Assembly (NCBI GenBank): GCA_027074515.1
Contig: JALTCQ010000080.1
Span: forward strand, 1-6,890
DNA: 6,890 nucleotides
Origin: Microcaldota archaeon
GTDB lineage: Archaea; Iainarchaeota; Iainarchaeia; JAADDC01
Reading direction: 5' to 3'
Position 1 is the stretch's first letter; every line of letters begins with the position of its first letter. A program made the translations under genes and the position numbers. Positions 1-5,676 of this stretch are shown here, piece by piece. The notes below the pieces were generated by a model. The model had not been told where the DNA came from, did no database searches, and saw only the letters and a program-made list of their open reading frames with translations.

Positions 1-11
1 GTTCCAAATAC

Positions 12-356
12 ATGCGAGGAAAAGGGATTATCTTCATATTGCTCACGGTGCTGGCAGTTTCCGCATACTCACAGTTTGCTGCGGCTGGCAGCAAATCCGT
101 GGAAACTGCAGTAGTCCCATCAAGCCCCGTTTCGGTGGCTTGCCACGTTGCTGACGGCCACACTCAGATTTCGGTTTCTGCCATCGATGATGTGGATCAT
201 GTGGTTGCGGCGGTGGGGAATAATAGCCCTGAGCTTGCGGATCACCTGCAAAAAGGCTGGTCCGTGTCTCGAAGCGTTTCTGGTACATACCAATCTGCTG
301 TTGTTCGCTTTGTTTGGCGGGGTGCTGAAAAACAGATCCCCGTGGTTTGCCAGTAA
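12..356 (+). CDS. Small secreted or membrane-anchored protein of unknown function
   Basis: The predicted protein has 114 residues. It begins with a basic tip (MRGKG) followed by a hydrophobic stretch of about 15 residues (roughly 6-20), then small residues (AAAG, about 23-26) that could be a signal-peptidase site. The rest is a short, Val/Ser-rich, probably beta-rich domain with only two cysteines (C44 and C113), which suggests one disulfide in an exported protein. The ATG at 12 is chosen because it directly precedes the basic tip and hydrophobic core. Only 11 bases lie upstream, so no promoter can be assessed, and the frame is open to the window edge. It converges on the leftward gene at 392-1207. 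I do not recognise the family. Export is inferred from the N-terminus only. Confidence 0.62.
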   Translation: MRGKGIIFILLTVLAVSAYSQFAAAGSKSVETAVVPSSPVSVACHVADGHTQISVSAIDDVDHVVAAVGNNSPELADHLQKGWSVSRSVSGTYQSAVVRFVWRGAEKQIPVVCQ

Positions 357-390
357 CATACTTTTTGTTTAACAATCATTTTGTTTGCTC
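357..390 (+). terminator. T-rich terminator after the secreted orphan
   Basis: Directly after the TAA at 354-356 there are two T-rich stretches on the plus strand: CTTTTTGTTT (361-370) and ATTTTGTTT (378-386). Archaeal RNA polymerase stops at U-tracts without needing a hairpin, so these are a plausible terminator for the rightward gene. The whole 35-base gap before the convergent gene is occupied by this sequence. Confidence 0.45.
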
Positions 391-391
391 A

Positions 392-1207
392 TTACAATAG
401 GCTTCTAATTTTTCTCAGATCTCTCATTGCAGCAATTCTTTCAGTGGTGATAAGTGCTCCCACTCGCTCGTCTAGGCTGTTACCCATGACTACTGCCATT
501 TTCATGCTCTTTGGCGCGTTTAGGTCTTTAACTAGCCCTTCCCAGAACCTTCTTTGCAGCATCTTGTTAGACATCGCTTCTTCTATGTCCGGAATCCTGC
601 CACGAAGCACAGCGAAAGGATCCACTCCCAGGGCTCTCGCCACTGGGTCGACTCCAAACCTTTCCTTCGCGCTAAGCACCGTGCCACGAATCCACGTTTT
701 GTTCTTGCCAACGTTGTATAGCTGTGCGTCGATTATTCCAGTTCTGCCGAGGTTGCTTGGCGATATTTCGGCCCACGATAGGTCGCACGGGTTGAGTATG
801 CTCTTTTGTATCGCGTAAGCTCGCGTTATCTGATCAATAACATTATTTACGCTCGGTGGGTTCATTGCCCTTTGGATAATTATCACGCGCCCATATTTTG
901 CGGCATTTATGTCGCTCACTTGCTCTGGTTTTGCGTAGTACGCCGGGCTTCCGAAGAAATGCCACCATCTCGCTCCTGCGCTTCGATTTGGCGCCTTTAT
1001 GACTATTGGGTATTTTCCCGTGTCCGCCACCACTCCGACATATTCCCCCCGATCGTTGCGGAGAATTTCTCGCGGTGTTATGTATATCGTGTGGGTTCTC
1101 TTGTCGACTGCCCACCGCGGGTTCAGTTTTAGTATTACCTGCTTGCCGATGTAGTTTGCGAGCCTGGTGACGTCTCTCGTGGTTTTTAGCTCTATCTCCG
1201 TTGGCAC
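392..1207 (-). CDS. Intact member of an unrecognised multigene family (271 aa)
   Basis: No known function is recognised. This is the only long family member here with one unbroken frame, so it is the reference for the others. Shared blocks are: the end of the N-terminal beta module, G58-x3-D62-x-GK-x-P67-x2-IK71; a helix with AYAIQK (130-135); PSNLG-x2-G-x2-D (150-160) running into YNVGK (164-168); FGVDPVARAL (184-193); RRFW-x2-L-x2-D (219-228); and a C-terminal helix starting GALI (250-253). There is no signal peptide or membrane segment, so it is probably cytoplasmic. The start is GTG at 1207. A TATA box lies 23 bases upstream with no room for a leader, which supports this start and indicates a leaderless mRNA. 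It is divergent from the M20 peptidase and ends 35 bases from the convergent secreted orphan. Confidence 0.85.
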   Translation of the reverse strand: MPTEIELKTTRDVTRLANYIGKQVILKLNPRWAVDKRTHTIYITPREILRNDRGEYVGVVADTGKYPIVIKAPNRSAGARWWHFFGSPAYYAKPEQVSDINAAKYGRVIIIQRAMNPPSVNNVIDQITRAYAIQKSILNPCDLSWAEISPSNLGRTGIIDAQLYNVGKNKTWIRGTVLSAKERFGVDPVARALGVDPFAVLRGRIPDIEEAMSNKMLQRRFWEGLVKDLNAPKSMKMAVVMGNSLDERVGALITTERIAAMRDLRKIRSLL

Positions 1208-1208
1208 G

Positions 1209-1216
1209 TTATATAT
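1209..1216 (+). promoter_or_regulatory. TATA box of the M20 peptidase gene
   Basis: TTATATAT is centred about 27 bases before the ATG at 1240. In archaea TBP binds at about -26/-27, so transcription should begin at or next to the ATG, giving a leaderless mRNA. The box directly abuts the GTG start of the divergent gene at 1207. Position and sequence are seen; use as a promoter is inferred. Confidence 0.7.
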
Positions 1217-1230
1217 TCACTTCCTGCACA

Positions 1231-1238
1231 CTTTATAT
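1231..1238 (-). promoter_or_regulatory. TATA box of the divergent family gene
   Basis: On the minus strand this reads GATATAAA, centred about 27 bases before the GTG at 1207, again predicting a leaderless mRNA. It sits one base before the M20 ATG. The two divergent promoters therefore interlock within 32 bases. Confidence 0.7.
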
Positions 1239-1239
1239 C

Positions 1240-2358
1240 ATGGTGGACGTTGAACTTCTGAAACGGTTGGTTTCCATTCCCTCCGAGCCCGACAACATTG
1301 ATGCCAAGCGTGGGGCGGCAAAGCTCATTGAATCTGCTGCTAAGGAGCGGGGACTGGTTGCAGAGTACGTTGAGGACTCCAAGGGCATCCCGAACGTGAT
1401 TGTTCGTCACCCACACGGCAAAGGGAAGAAGGTTATCCTTCTTGTGCACCACGATGTGGTTCCCGCCGGAGATGGCTGGGATTTTGATCCCTACGCTCCT
1501 TTCGTAGATGGCGACAAGCTATTCGGTCGGGGCGCGGCGGACAACAAGGCGGATATCGTCGCAGCCCTTGATGCCATGGCCGCCGTTTCCGATCCCGTCG
1601 TTGACCCTGTTCTCGTTTCCGTTGGTGCTGAAGAAACTGGGGAGTCCGAGGAGTTCATGAAGCAGATTGATGGTGATATTGTCATCGTTCTCGATTCCGG
1701 CCCCTACGTTTCCATTGGTGCGTCGGGTGTCCTTCGTGTCGATTTGAAAGTCTTCGGCAAGCAGACGCACTCAGCGTATCCCTTCTTGGGCGAGAACGCA
1801 ATATACAACGCCGCCAAGATCCTTCAGTTCGTTGAGCACTTGGGCCACGTTGCCGAGAGGACCTTCGTCTCCAAGTATAAGGCGCCCGAGCATTACGATG
1901 GCGTTCCCCTCCGCCTTAACGCCACAATTATGTCTGCGGGCATTGCCGGTAACGTCATTCCAGACGTGGCAGAGATCCTCGTCGATGTGCGCACGGTTCC
2001 CGAGTATGGTAACGACTTCGCCTGGCGGTGGATAGCCGAGAACCTCTTGTCCTTTGCCGAGCGCGAGGGCATTCGAATCTCAGTCGAGAAGAACGCTCTC
2101 ATGCACCCATGGGTTTCCGAGGGAGATCATGCCAAGCGCTTTGCAGATATCGTTCAGCGAGTGACCGGCGAACCACAGGACGTTTATGTAGAACTTGGCG
2201 GAACCGACGGCGTGCACTTTGCAGATCGTATGCCCGTGGTCCAGTTCGGCCCCATGCGCCCAGAGAACAACATACATGGCAAGAACGAGTTCGTGTACTT
2301 GAAGGACGTCGAGATGGTTCAAAAGGTCGTCGAGGAGGTTCTGCGGAGGGGGCTGTAG
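1240..2358 (+). CDS. M20-family metallopeptidase (ArgE/DapE/CPG2-like amidohydrolase)
   Basis: This is a 372-residue zinc-dependent hydrolase of the M20 family, which cleaves amide bonds in dipeptides or N-acyl amino acids. The two-metal site is complete: H70-x-D72 in VHHDVVP, the bridging D101 in GRGAAD, the general base E131 with ligand E132 in EETGE, D152, and H346 in IHGKNE. The dimerisation/lid domain is inserted in the middle and includes GKQTHSAYP (about 173-181). GGTDG (320-324) is typical of the C-terminal catalytic half. Length is normal for the family. The frame extends to a TTG at 1201, but that would add 13 residues overlapping the divergent gene; the ATG at 1240 fits the TATA spacing. 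The exact substrate (acetylornithine, succinyl-diaminopimelate or dipeptide) cannot be decided from sequence, and no biosynthetic neighbours help. Confidence 0.93.
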   Translation: MVDVELLKRLVSIPSEPDNIDAKRGAAKLIESAAKERGLVAEYVEDSKGIPNVIVRHPHGKGKKVILLVHHDVVPAGDGWDFDPYAPFVDGDKLFGRGAADNKADIVAALDAMAAVSDPVVDPVLVSVGAEETGESEEFMKQIDGDIVIVLDSGPYVSIGASGVLRVDLKVFGKQTHSAYPFLGENAIYNAAKILQFVEHLGHVAERTFVSKYKAPEHYDGVPLRLNATIMSAGIAGNVIPDVAEILVDVRTVPEYGNDFAWRWIAENLLSFAEREGIRISVEKNALMHPWVSEGDHAKRFADIVQRVTGEPQDVYVELGGTDGVHFADRMPVVQFGPMRPENNIHGKNEFVYLKDVEMVQKVVEEVLRRGL

Positions 2359-2364
2359 CCCCCT
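2347..2364. terminator. Perfect hairpin overlapping the M20 stop codon
   Basis: AGGGGGCT / GT / AGCCCCCT is an 8-bp perfect inverted repeat with a two-base centre. It contains the TAG stop (2356-2358) and is followed by TATATTA rather than a clear T-run. Being symmetrical, it could end or stabilise both convergent transcripts. Archaeal terminators do not require hairpins, so an mRNA 3'-end stability role is equally possible. The remaining 41 bases up to 2406 show nothing else I can name. Confidence 0.45.
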
Positions 2365-2405
2365 ATATTAGCATTCTCCTCATATAATCCCAGTCGACAG
2401 CATCG

Positions 2406-3011
2406 CTATCGCCTTCGCAGGAGCCTGTCCTTTCTACGCCCATACGCCCACATCTTCAGCATATTCTTCAATATCTCCGCGGCGTACCACGCCTTGACGC
2501 GATATGGATCCTTTTTTCGCTCCAGGTATTTTATTTGTCGCTCCAAATTAAAGATCGTTTTTGTACTTGGGTAATCGCGCCGAGCGTCTCTCAGGAGATC
2601 ACGGAAGTCTCCTGCCAGCTCTTTCCAGAACCTTCTTGCCTTTGGATACTCTCTAAATACTGCCGCCAGCGCCTTGGCCACGAGTTTCCTGTTCTTTTCG
2701 GAGCCCTCCGCCCGTAATCGTCCCACGTACTTTCTATATTTTTCGCCGCCGACATCTTCGAGTATCTCTGCCAGCGCACGCACGCCATCCTCGCCGTAGG
2801 TCTCTAGGAATTCTGCCGCATCCATGTGGGTGTGGATCTGCTCGATCTGCGGCGCCCCGCGTTTTGGAGCTACGTATATGTCGTATGCACCGTGGTTTCC
2901 CACGTTGCTCGGCCGAGTGTCCGCAACCAAGTATTTATCTCTCATGTCCGCGGCTGCTGGCGCTAACCTTGCTAGCGCAGCCATGCGCAAGAACCTCTTT
3001 GGATCTTCCAT
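2406..3011 (-). CDS. C-terminal part of a frame-disrupted family protein
   Basis: This is the second half of a gene that starts at 3412, read in a different frame. It carries the family blocks PSNVG-x2-G-x2-D (reconstructed residues 168-178), YGEDGVRAL (206-214) and RRFW-x2-L-x2-D (260-269). They occur in the same order as in the intact 271-residue member. The rest is very basic and helical, ending in an Arg-rich tail. The frame has an ATG at 3011 with no clear Shine-Dalgarno site. The same frame reads on sensibly upstream of it (KGERDKNVGAAHDAKK) while the other frame turns Arg/Trp-rich. I therefore favour one 335-residue protein joined near 3064-3070 over two genes overlapping by 40 bases. 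Function is unknown. It is the last gene of the leftward operon. Confidence 0.75.
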   Translation of the reverse strand: MEDPKRFLRMAALARLAPAAADMRDKYLVADTRPSNVGNHGAYDIYVAPKRGAPQIEQIHTHMDAAEFLETYGEDGVRALAEILEDVGGEKYRKYVGRLRAEGSEKNRKLVAKALAAVFREYPKARRFWKELAGDFRDLLRDARRDYPSTKTIFNLERQIKYLERKKDPYRVKAWYAAEILKNMLKMWAYGRRKDRLLRRR

Positions 3012-3412
3012 TGGCGAGTTTTTCTTTGCATCGTGAGCCGCGCCAACATTCTTGTCCCGTTCTCCCTTTGCAGGAACTGCGTTTTGCCCTCCAGCTCTAC
3101 GCCAGCCGTGGCGAGTGTTGCGATGGCATCTGCATCCTCACGTATTCTCTGGAGCCGATCCAGGCGAGTTTCGTAAACGTCGTCTTGGTACGACATCTTC
3201 GCGTAGGCTTCGTGCTTCCCACTTTTTACCTCCATTGTCCCAACGTCTGTTCCAAACATTGGCGAGCTTTCCACCTTTGTGGCGCGGCCCTCTATTACGT
3301 GCGTATCGCCCTCTACTTGGACGCGTTTTCCTTCGATCTCTTCTCTTCTGCCTTCCAGAAAATCCGTCGCCCTTAGCCGCAGTTTCTTTACCTTTCTTCG
3401 GTCCACACTCAA
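2972..3412 (-). CDS. N-terminal part of the same frame-disrupted family protein
   Basis: The frame opens with TTG at 3412, forming a TTGA overlap with the stop of the preceding gene (TGA, 3411-3409). GTG at 3406 is an alternative start. The first ~75 residues look beta-rich (KRVQVEGDTHVIEG and so on), followed by a charged helix (DDVYETRLDRLQRIRED, about 77-93) comparable to the IQK helix of the relatives. The frame looks natural to about residue 115 (KTQFLQ). After that, residues such as TRQWKIQRGSCAW look like out-of-frame reading until the stop at 2972. One missing base in the CAAAGGG stretch (3064-3070, minus strand) would join it to the downstream frame. Function is unknown. Confidence 0.72.
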   Translation of the reverse strand: MSVDRRKVKKLRLRATDFLEGRREEIEGKRVQVEGDTHVIEGRATKVESSPMFGTDVGTMEVKSGKHEAYAKMSYQDDVYETRLDRLQRIREDADAIATLATAGVELEGKTQFLQRENGTRMLARLTMQRKTRQWKIQRGSCAWLR

Positions 3413-3843
3413 CGGATCACCCGTCGTGTTGCCTTCAGGTACCTGTACATGATGGCCTTCGCGGCGCCGATTCTCGCTTCATGCTGTGCTATGAGCCAGT
3501 TCCACAGTTCCGCTGTTTTTCTGTCTGGGCGGTGTCGGAATGGGTTGATCTTTGTGTGTCTTGGCGAGTGCGTTTCTAGCCATTGGATCTTTTTTGCTAC
3601 GTTCCCCTTCGCTTTCCCGCGATAGTATTTTCCGAGATACTCAGTGTAATCTCTCGTGGCAGCCGCCATCCCGCTCATTGCGATGTGTTTCCCCCACAGG
3701 TATCCTGGCAGGTTCAATACTTTCTCGTCTGCGGATGTGTGGCGCAGTTTTTTCCATAATTGCCACCGTATGCCTGATCTTAATTCTTTCTCGACGTTTT
3801 CCAGTACGTCTTCGATGTTGTGGCTACCGTATATTGTGCGTGC
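3409..3843 (-). CDS. C-terminal part of a frame-disrupted family protein (about 210 aa)
   Basis: This frame carries a helical, Trp-rich domain from RTIYGSHNIEDVLENVEKEL onward and the family's C-terminal helix EARIGAAKAIMYRYLK, close to EVRIGMLKAVLMKYRK in the 5092-6021 protein. LPGYLWG may be the local counterpart of PSNLG. The frame is open up to an ATG at 4011, but residues before about 3843 are Arg-rich and unlike a protein, and there is no ATG/GTG/TTG near the point where sensible sequence begins. It therefore has no start of its own and must continue the frame that begins at 4040. Function is unknown. Confidence 0.7.
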   Translation of the reverse strand, partial: ARTIYGSHNIEDVLENVEKELRSGIRWQLWKKLRHTSADEKVLNLPGYLWGKHIAMSGMAAATRDYTEYLGKYYRGKAKGNVAKKIQWLETHSPRHTKINPFRHRPDRKTAELWNWLIAQHEARIGAAKAIMYRYLKATRRVIR

Positions 3844-4040
3844 ACTTCGCCACTTCTTATTTCGTCGTATCCAAGCAGTTCTCCGTCCGTGGACACCATC
3901 CTCACGTTGTCCTGTGTTTGATCTCCAATCCTGAGGAAATACTTGCCCAGCATTTTTGGGAGTATTCCTGCCCGTGCCACTTCCCCCAGGAAGTGTTTTT
4001 TCTCTCCCCATGGAACGTATAGCTGGATGCTCGCTCGCAC
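3780..4040 (-). CDS. N-terminal part of the same frame-disrupted family protein
   Basis: It starts at GTG 4040, with AAGGAG nine bases upstream, 16 bases after the stop of the 116-residue gene, so it is the second cistron of that operon. Residues 1-68 read as a beta-rich module (SIQLYVPW, KYFLRIGD, NVRMVSTDGELLGYDEI), comparable in position to the beta module of its relatives. After A68 the frame gives a Thr/Ser-rich tail and stops, while the -1 frame picks up sensible coding at about 3833-3845. The local sequence is GCACGCACA, with no homopolymer longer than two. Rejoining needs one extra base. Function is unknown. Confidence 0.68.
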   Translation of the reverse strand: MRASIQLYVPWGEKKHFLGEVARAGILPKMLGKYFLRIGDQTQDNVRMVSTDGELLGYDEIRSGEVHAQYTVATTSKTYWKTSRKN

Positions 4041-4049
4041 AGGTGCCGT

Positions 4050-4055
4050 CTCCTT
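4050..4055 (-). promoter_or_regulatory. Shine-Dalgarno site of the gene starting at 4040
   Basis: AAGGAG lies nine bases before the GTG at 4040 and just after the upstream stop codon (4059-4057). It decides the start of this cistron and shows that internal operon genes use ribosome-binding sites, unlike the first gene. Confidence 0.65.
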
Positions 4056-4056
4056 C

Positions 4057-4407
4057 TCACCAATCTTTTTTTTCCACGCTGAACAACTCCACGCCAGCGA
4101 GAAGTAATCGTCGTATATCGTCTGGCACGGGGGCGAAATGCGCCTTTACGACTACCGGCGCATACTCATTCCCTTTCTCGTCGATGAGCATCCCCCTGAT
4201 TGCATTCTCCCGCGTCCATCTGAGAAACCATCGTAGCGCTGCACTATGCCCTGGGATCTTTTTCTTCACCCTTACGTATATCTTGTCTGCCGGCACGAGC
4301 TTGGATGCGTGTTTTGGAATCTCTATTTGTAGAACGTCGCCCTCTTTTATCTCTGGTATCTTTGAGTATAGCTCTTCGGGATCGAGGCGCACCTTCTTCC
4401 ATTCCAC
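4057..4407 (-). CDS. Single-module family member (116 aa)
   Basis: The protein consists almost only of the N-terminal beta module of the family. It aligns with residues 39-91 of the 5092-6021 protein: IEI-x3-ASKLV-x4-I (28-43) against IEL-x3-ARKFV-x4-I, and AIRGMLIDEKGN-x3-P-x2-VK (69-88) against AISGWIVDPEGN-x3-P-x2-VK. About 15 extra residues (PGHSAALRWFLRW) sit between the two blocks. There is no helical C-terminal domain. The start is GTG at 4407; a TATA box 21 bases upstream fits leaderless or near-leaderless expression, and no nearby ATG fits. It is the first gene of the operon that continues into 4040-3409 and 3412-2406. Function is unknown; a stand-alone module or antagonist of the full-length proteins is speculation. 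Confidence 0.8.
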   Translation of the reverse strand: MEWKKVRLDPEELYSKIPEIKEGDVLQIEIPKHASKLVPADKIYVRVKKKIPGHSAALRWFLRWTRENAIRGMLIDEKGNEYAPVVVKAHFAPVPDDIRRLLLAGVELFSVEKKDW

Positions 4408-4426
4408 AGTTTATCCACTCAGCGCC

Positions 4427-4435
4427 GATTTATAA
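4427..4435 (-). promoter_or_regulatory. TATA box of the three-gene family operon
   Basis: The minus strand reads TTATAAATC, with TATAAA ending 21 bases before the GTG at 4407. The TAA inside it (4432-4430) is also the stop codon of the upstream lipid-kinase gene, so the promoter is embedded in the end of its neighbour. Confidence 0.6.
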
Positions 4436-5071
4436 CCCTGCACCCTTCAGCAACCATATCAGCGCCGCCGAGCCCAATGGGACTGTGACGTTATCATCGA
4501 TGCCGTAGAACGCCTCCACTAGCGATGCGTAAACCGCGGCGATGAGCCCTGGAACGCCCTCGAAGACGTATCCAATGGGTGCACAGACGAGGAACATCGC
4601 TAGATTTCCCCAGTTGAGTCCCTTTACGGCCCTTTCGTTTTCTCTCTTCCCGTAGAAGCGCTCCTTTATGATGCCCGTGATCCCGTCGCCAAAGGCCATA
4701 AAGAGTGCTGCCGTGACTGCCACCCAGACGTCCAGGTTCCAGAAGATTGAGAAGAGGACGAAGTAGGAGAACGTGAAGTATACCTCGCCGTACTTACCAG
4801 GTATTTGGAACCAGCGGAACTGCTTGCCCCACGCGTGGGGCAGGTACGTCATTATGAATAGCAAGAACGACGCGGTAACAAAGATGTATGGTGTTTGGAA
4901 TATGATTGGCGCTAACAGTGTCACGAGCCCGCCTGCGAAGTAGTGTATGGCCTTTCTTGCCCTGTAGTTCGAGTAGCGTTCGTAAAACCATTTCGCGATG
5001 AGGAAAACCACCAAGAGCACCCACGCAAACATGGGGATGCCTATGAGAATGTCGTGCCAGATGGGATCCAT
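4430..5071 (-). CDS. Dolichol/phytol kinase-type integral membrane protein (CTP transferase superfamily)
   Basis: A 213-residue polytopic membrane protein with about six to seven hydrophobic segments. It belongs to the superfamily of dolichol kinase, phytol kinase and phosphatidate cytidylyltransferase, which use CTP to modify polyprenols or phospholipids at the membrane. Signature blocks are RKAIHYFAGG (39-48), AFGDGITGI-x4-FYGKR (126-142), the loop KGLNWGNLAMF (150-160) and DDNVTVPL (192-199). The last block is characteristic of the dolichol/phytol kinase branch. The loop normally reads like K-S-x-E-G-[ST]; here the Ser and Glu positions are changed. In archaea such a protein would most likely phosphorylate an isoprenoid alcohol for lipid or glycan-carrier metabolism (inference). 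The ATG at 5071 has its own TATA box and no leader, so it is transcribed separately from the operon upstream. Confidence 0.82.
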   Translation of the reverse strand: MDPIWHDILIGIPMFAWVLLVVFLIAKWFYERYSNYRARKAIHYFAGGLVTLLAPIIFQTPYIFVTASFLLFIMTYLPHAWGKQFRWFQIPGKYGEVYFTFSYFVLFSIFWNLDVWVAVTAALFMAFGDGITGIIKERFYGKRENERAVKGLNWGNLAMFLVCAPIGYVFEGVPGLIAAVYASLVEAFYGIDDNVTVPLGSAALIWLLKGAGL

Positions 5072-5091
5072 ATGTAACTACTAGTTCGGGA

Positions 5092-5366
5092 CTACTTATA
5101 TCCCTTTTCTTCAAGGAGCTTCCGATACTTCATCAGGACCGCCTTTAGCATGCCAATCCTCACTTCCTCAACGTTAATAAGCGCACCCGTCTCGTATAGC
5201 TTGCCCTTTTCAGCATTTTTCCCGTAGTTTTCGACCTTTCGCTCGACGTTGGCCAGTGCCCGCGCGTACGGGTCGTCACCTGCCCCTACTGCCCGTCGTG
5301 CCCGCGCAAGGTCTTCCTTGTCCACGGCCCTCCTCACCGCCCAGGGATTTACCTTTGCTCGGGGGG
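5092..5366 (-). CDS. C-terminal segment of the 309-residue family protein
   Basis: This is the third segment of the gene starting at 6021, back in the original frame. It contains GDDPYARAL (reconstructed 248-256), matching GVDPVARAL of the intact member, and the terminal GALINVEEVRIGMLKA (279-294), matching GALI-x2-ER of that protein and EARIGAAKA of the gene at 3409. The frame is open to an ATG at 5427, but upstream of the six-base C-run (minus strand, 5366-5361) it reads Gly/Arg/Trp-rich and the neighbouring frame is the sensible one. No Shine-Dalgarno site is evident at 5427. One extra C in the run would join it to the preceding segment. Function is unknown. Confidence 0.75.
5094..5102 (-). 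promoter_or_regulatory. TATA box of the dolichol kinase-like gene
   Basis: The minus strand reads GATATAAGT, with the TATA centred 27 bases before the ATG at 5071. It is preceded by the purine-rich GAAAAGG, a possible BRE. It overlaps the last codons (Gly-Tyr-Lys) and stop of the upstream gene. A leaderless transcript is predicted. Confidence 0.68.
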
Positions 5367-5676
5367 TTCTATTCCCTCGCCATCCATCCCCTCCCAGTAT
5401 AGCAGATTGACGAGGATCCCCCGCCATACCCTATTTTTTGGCCGCATAAGAAAGTCATGGGTCTTTTTCCCCGTGTTGTATTCGTGCACGTCGGATATTT
5501 CTTCTGCTCCCAATATCTTTGCGAGGATCCTTTCCCGCAGGCTCAACTTGTTCAGTGGCATTACCTTCTGGATCCGCCAGGCCTCCGCAGCGTAATACTT
5601 TTCCCGCTCCTTCCAATCTTCGAAACTGCTGTTGTAGCCCGCATCTACCTGTATTGTTGCCCGCTCTCTTCCGAAC
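5349..5676 (-). CDS. Middle segment of the 309-residue family protein (shifted frame)
   Basis: The frame has an internal ATG at 5561, but sensible coding begins well before it. AWRIQK (reconstructed 147-152), ILG, D177 and YNTGK (181-185) align without gaps to AYAIQK...NLG...D...YNVGK of the intact 271-residue member. That is strong evidence that this frame is translated in the ancestral gene. Upstream the frame is open to a TAA at 5708-5706. Removing one base from AAAAGGGG (minus strand, 5683-5676) joins it to the N-terminal segment. At its 3' end it runs past the C-run to a stop at 5349. It is not an independent gene. Confidence 0.75.

Noticed and set aside
381..818. Plus-strand open frame of 145 residues opposite the 271-residue gene
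   Set aside because: The minus-strand frame has family motifs and a promoter at the right distance; this one has no motifs and is antisense to it.
1201..1239. Extended M20 start at TTG 1201
   Set aside because: It would add 13 residues overlapping the divergent coding sequence and would remove the well-placed TATA box; the ATG at 1240 begins at the family-typical N-terminus.
2864..3579. Long overlapping plus-strand open frames (170 and 175 residues) opposite the broken genes
   Set aside because: They are Leu/Ser/Cys/Arg-rich without domains, and the minus-strand frames carry the conserved family blocks; read as antisense shadows.
3844..4011. Independent gene starting at ATG 4011 in the frame of 3409
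   Set aside because: Residues in this stretch are Arg/Gly/Trp-rich and overlap the sensible 4040 frame; only the part after about 3843 looks translated.
5455..5676. Tail of the 6021 frame beyond the AAAAGGGG run
   Set aside because: Reads as GNNTGRCGLQQQFRR-type sequence without family motifs, while the +1 frame over the same bases aligns with the intact relative.
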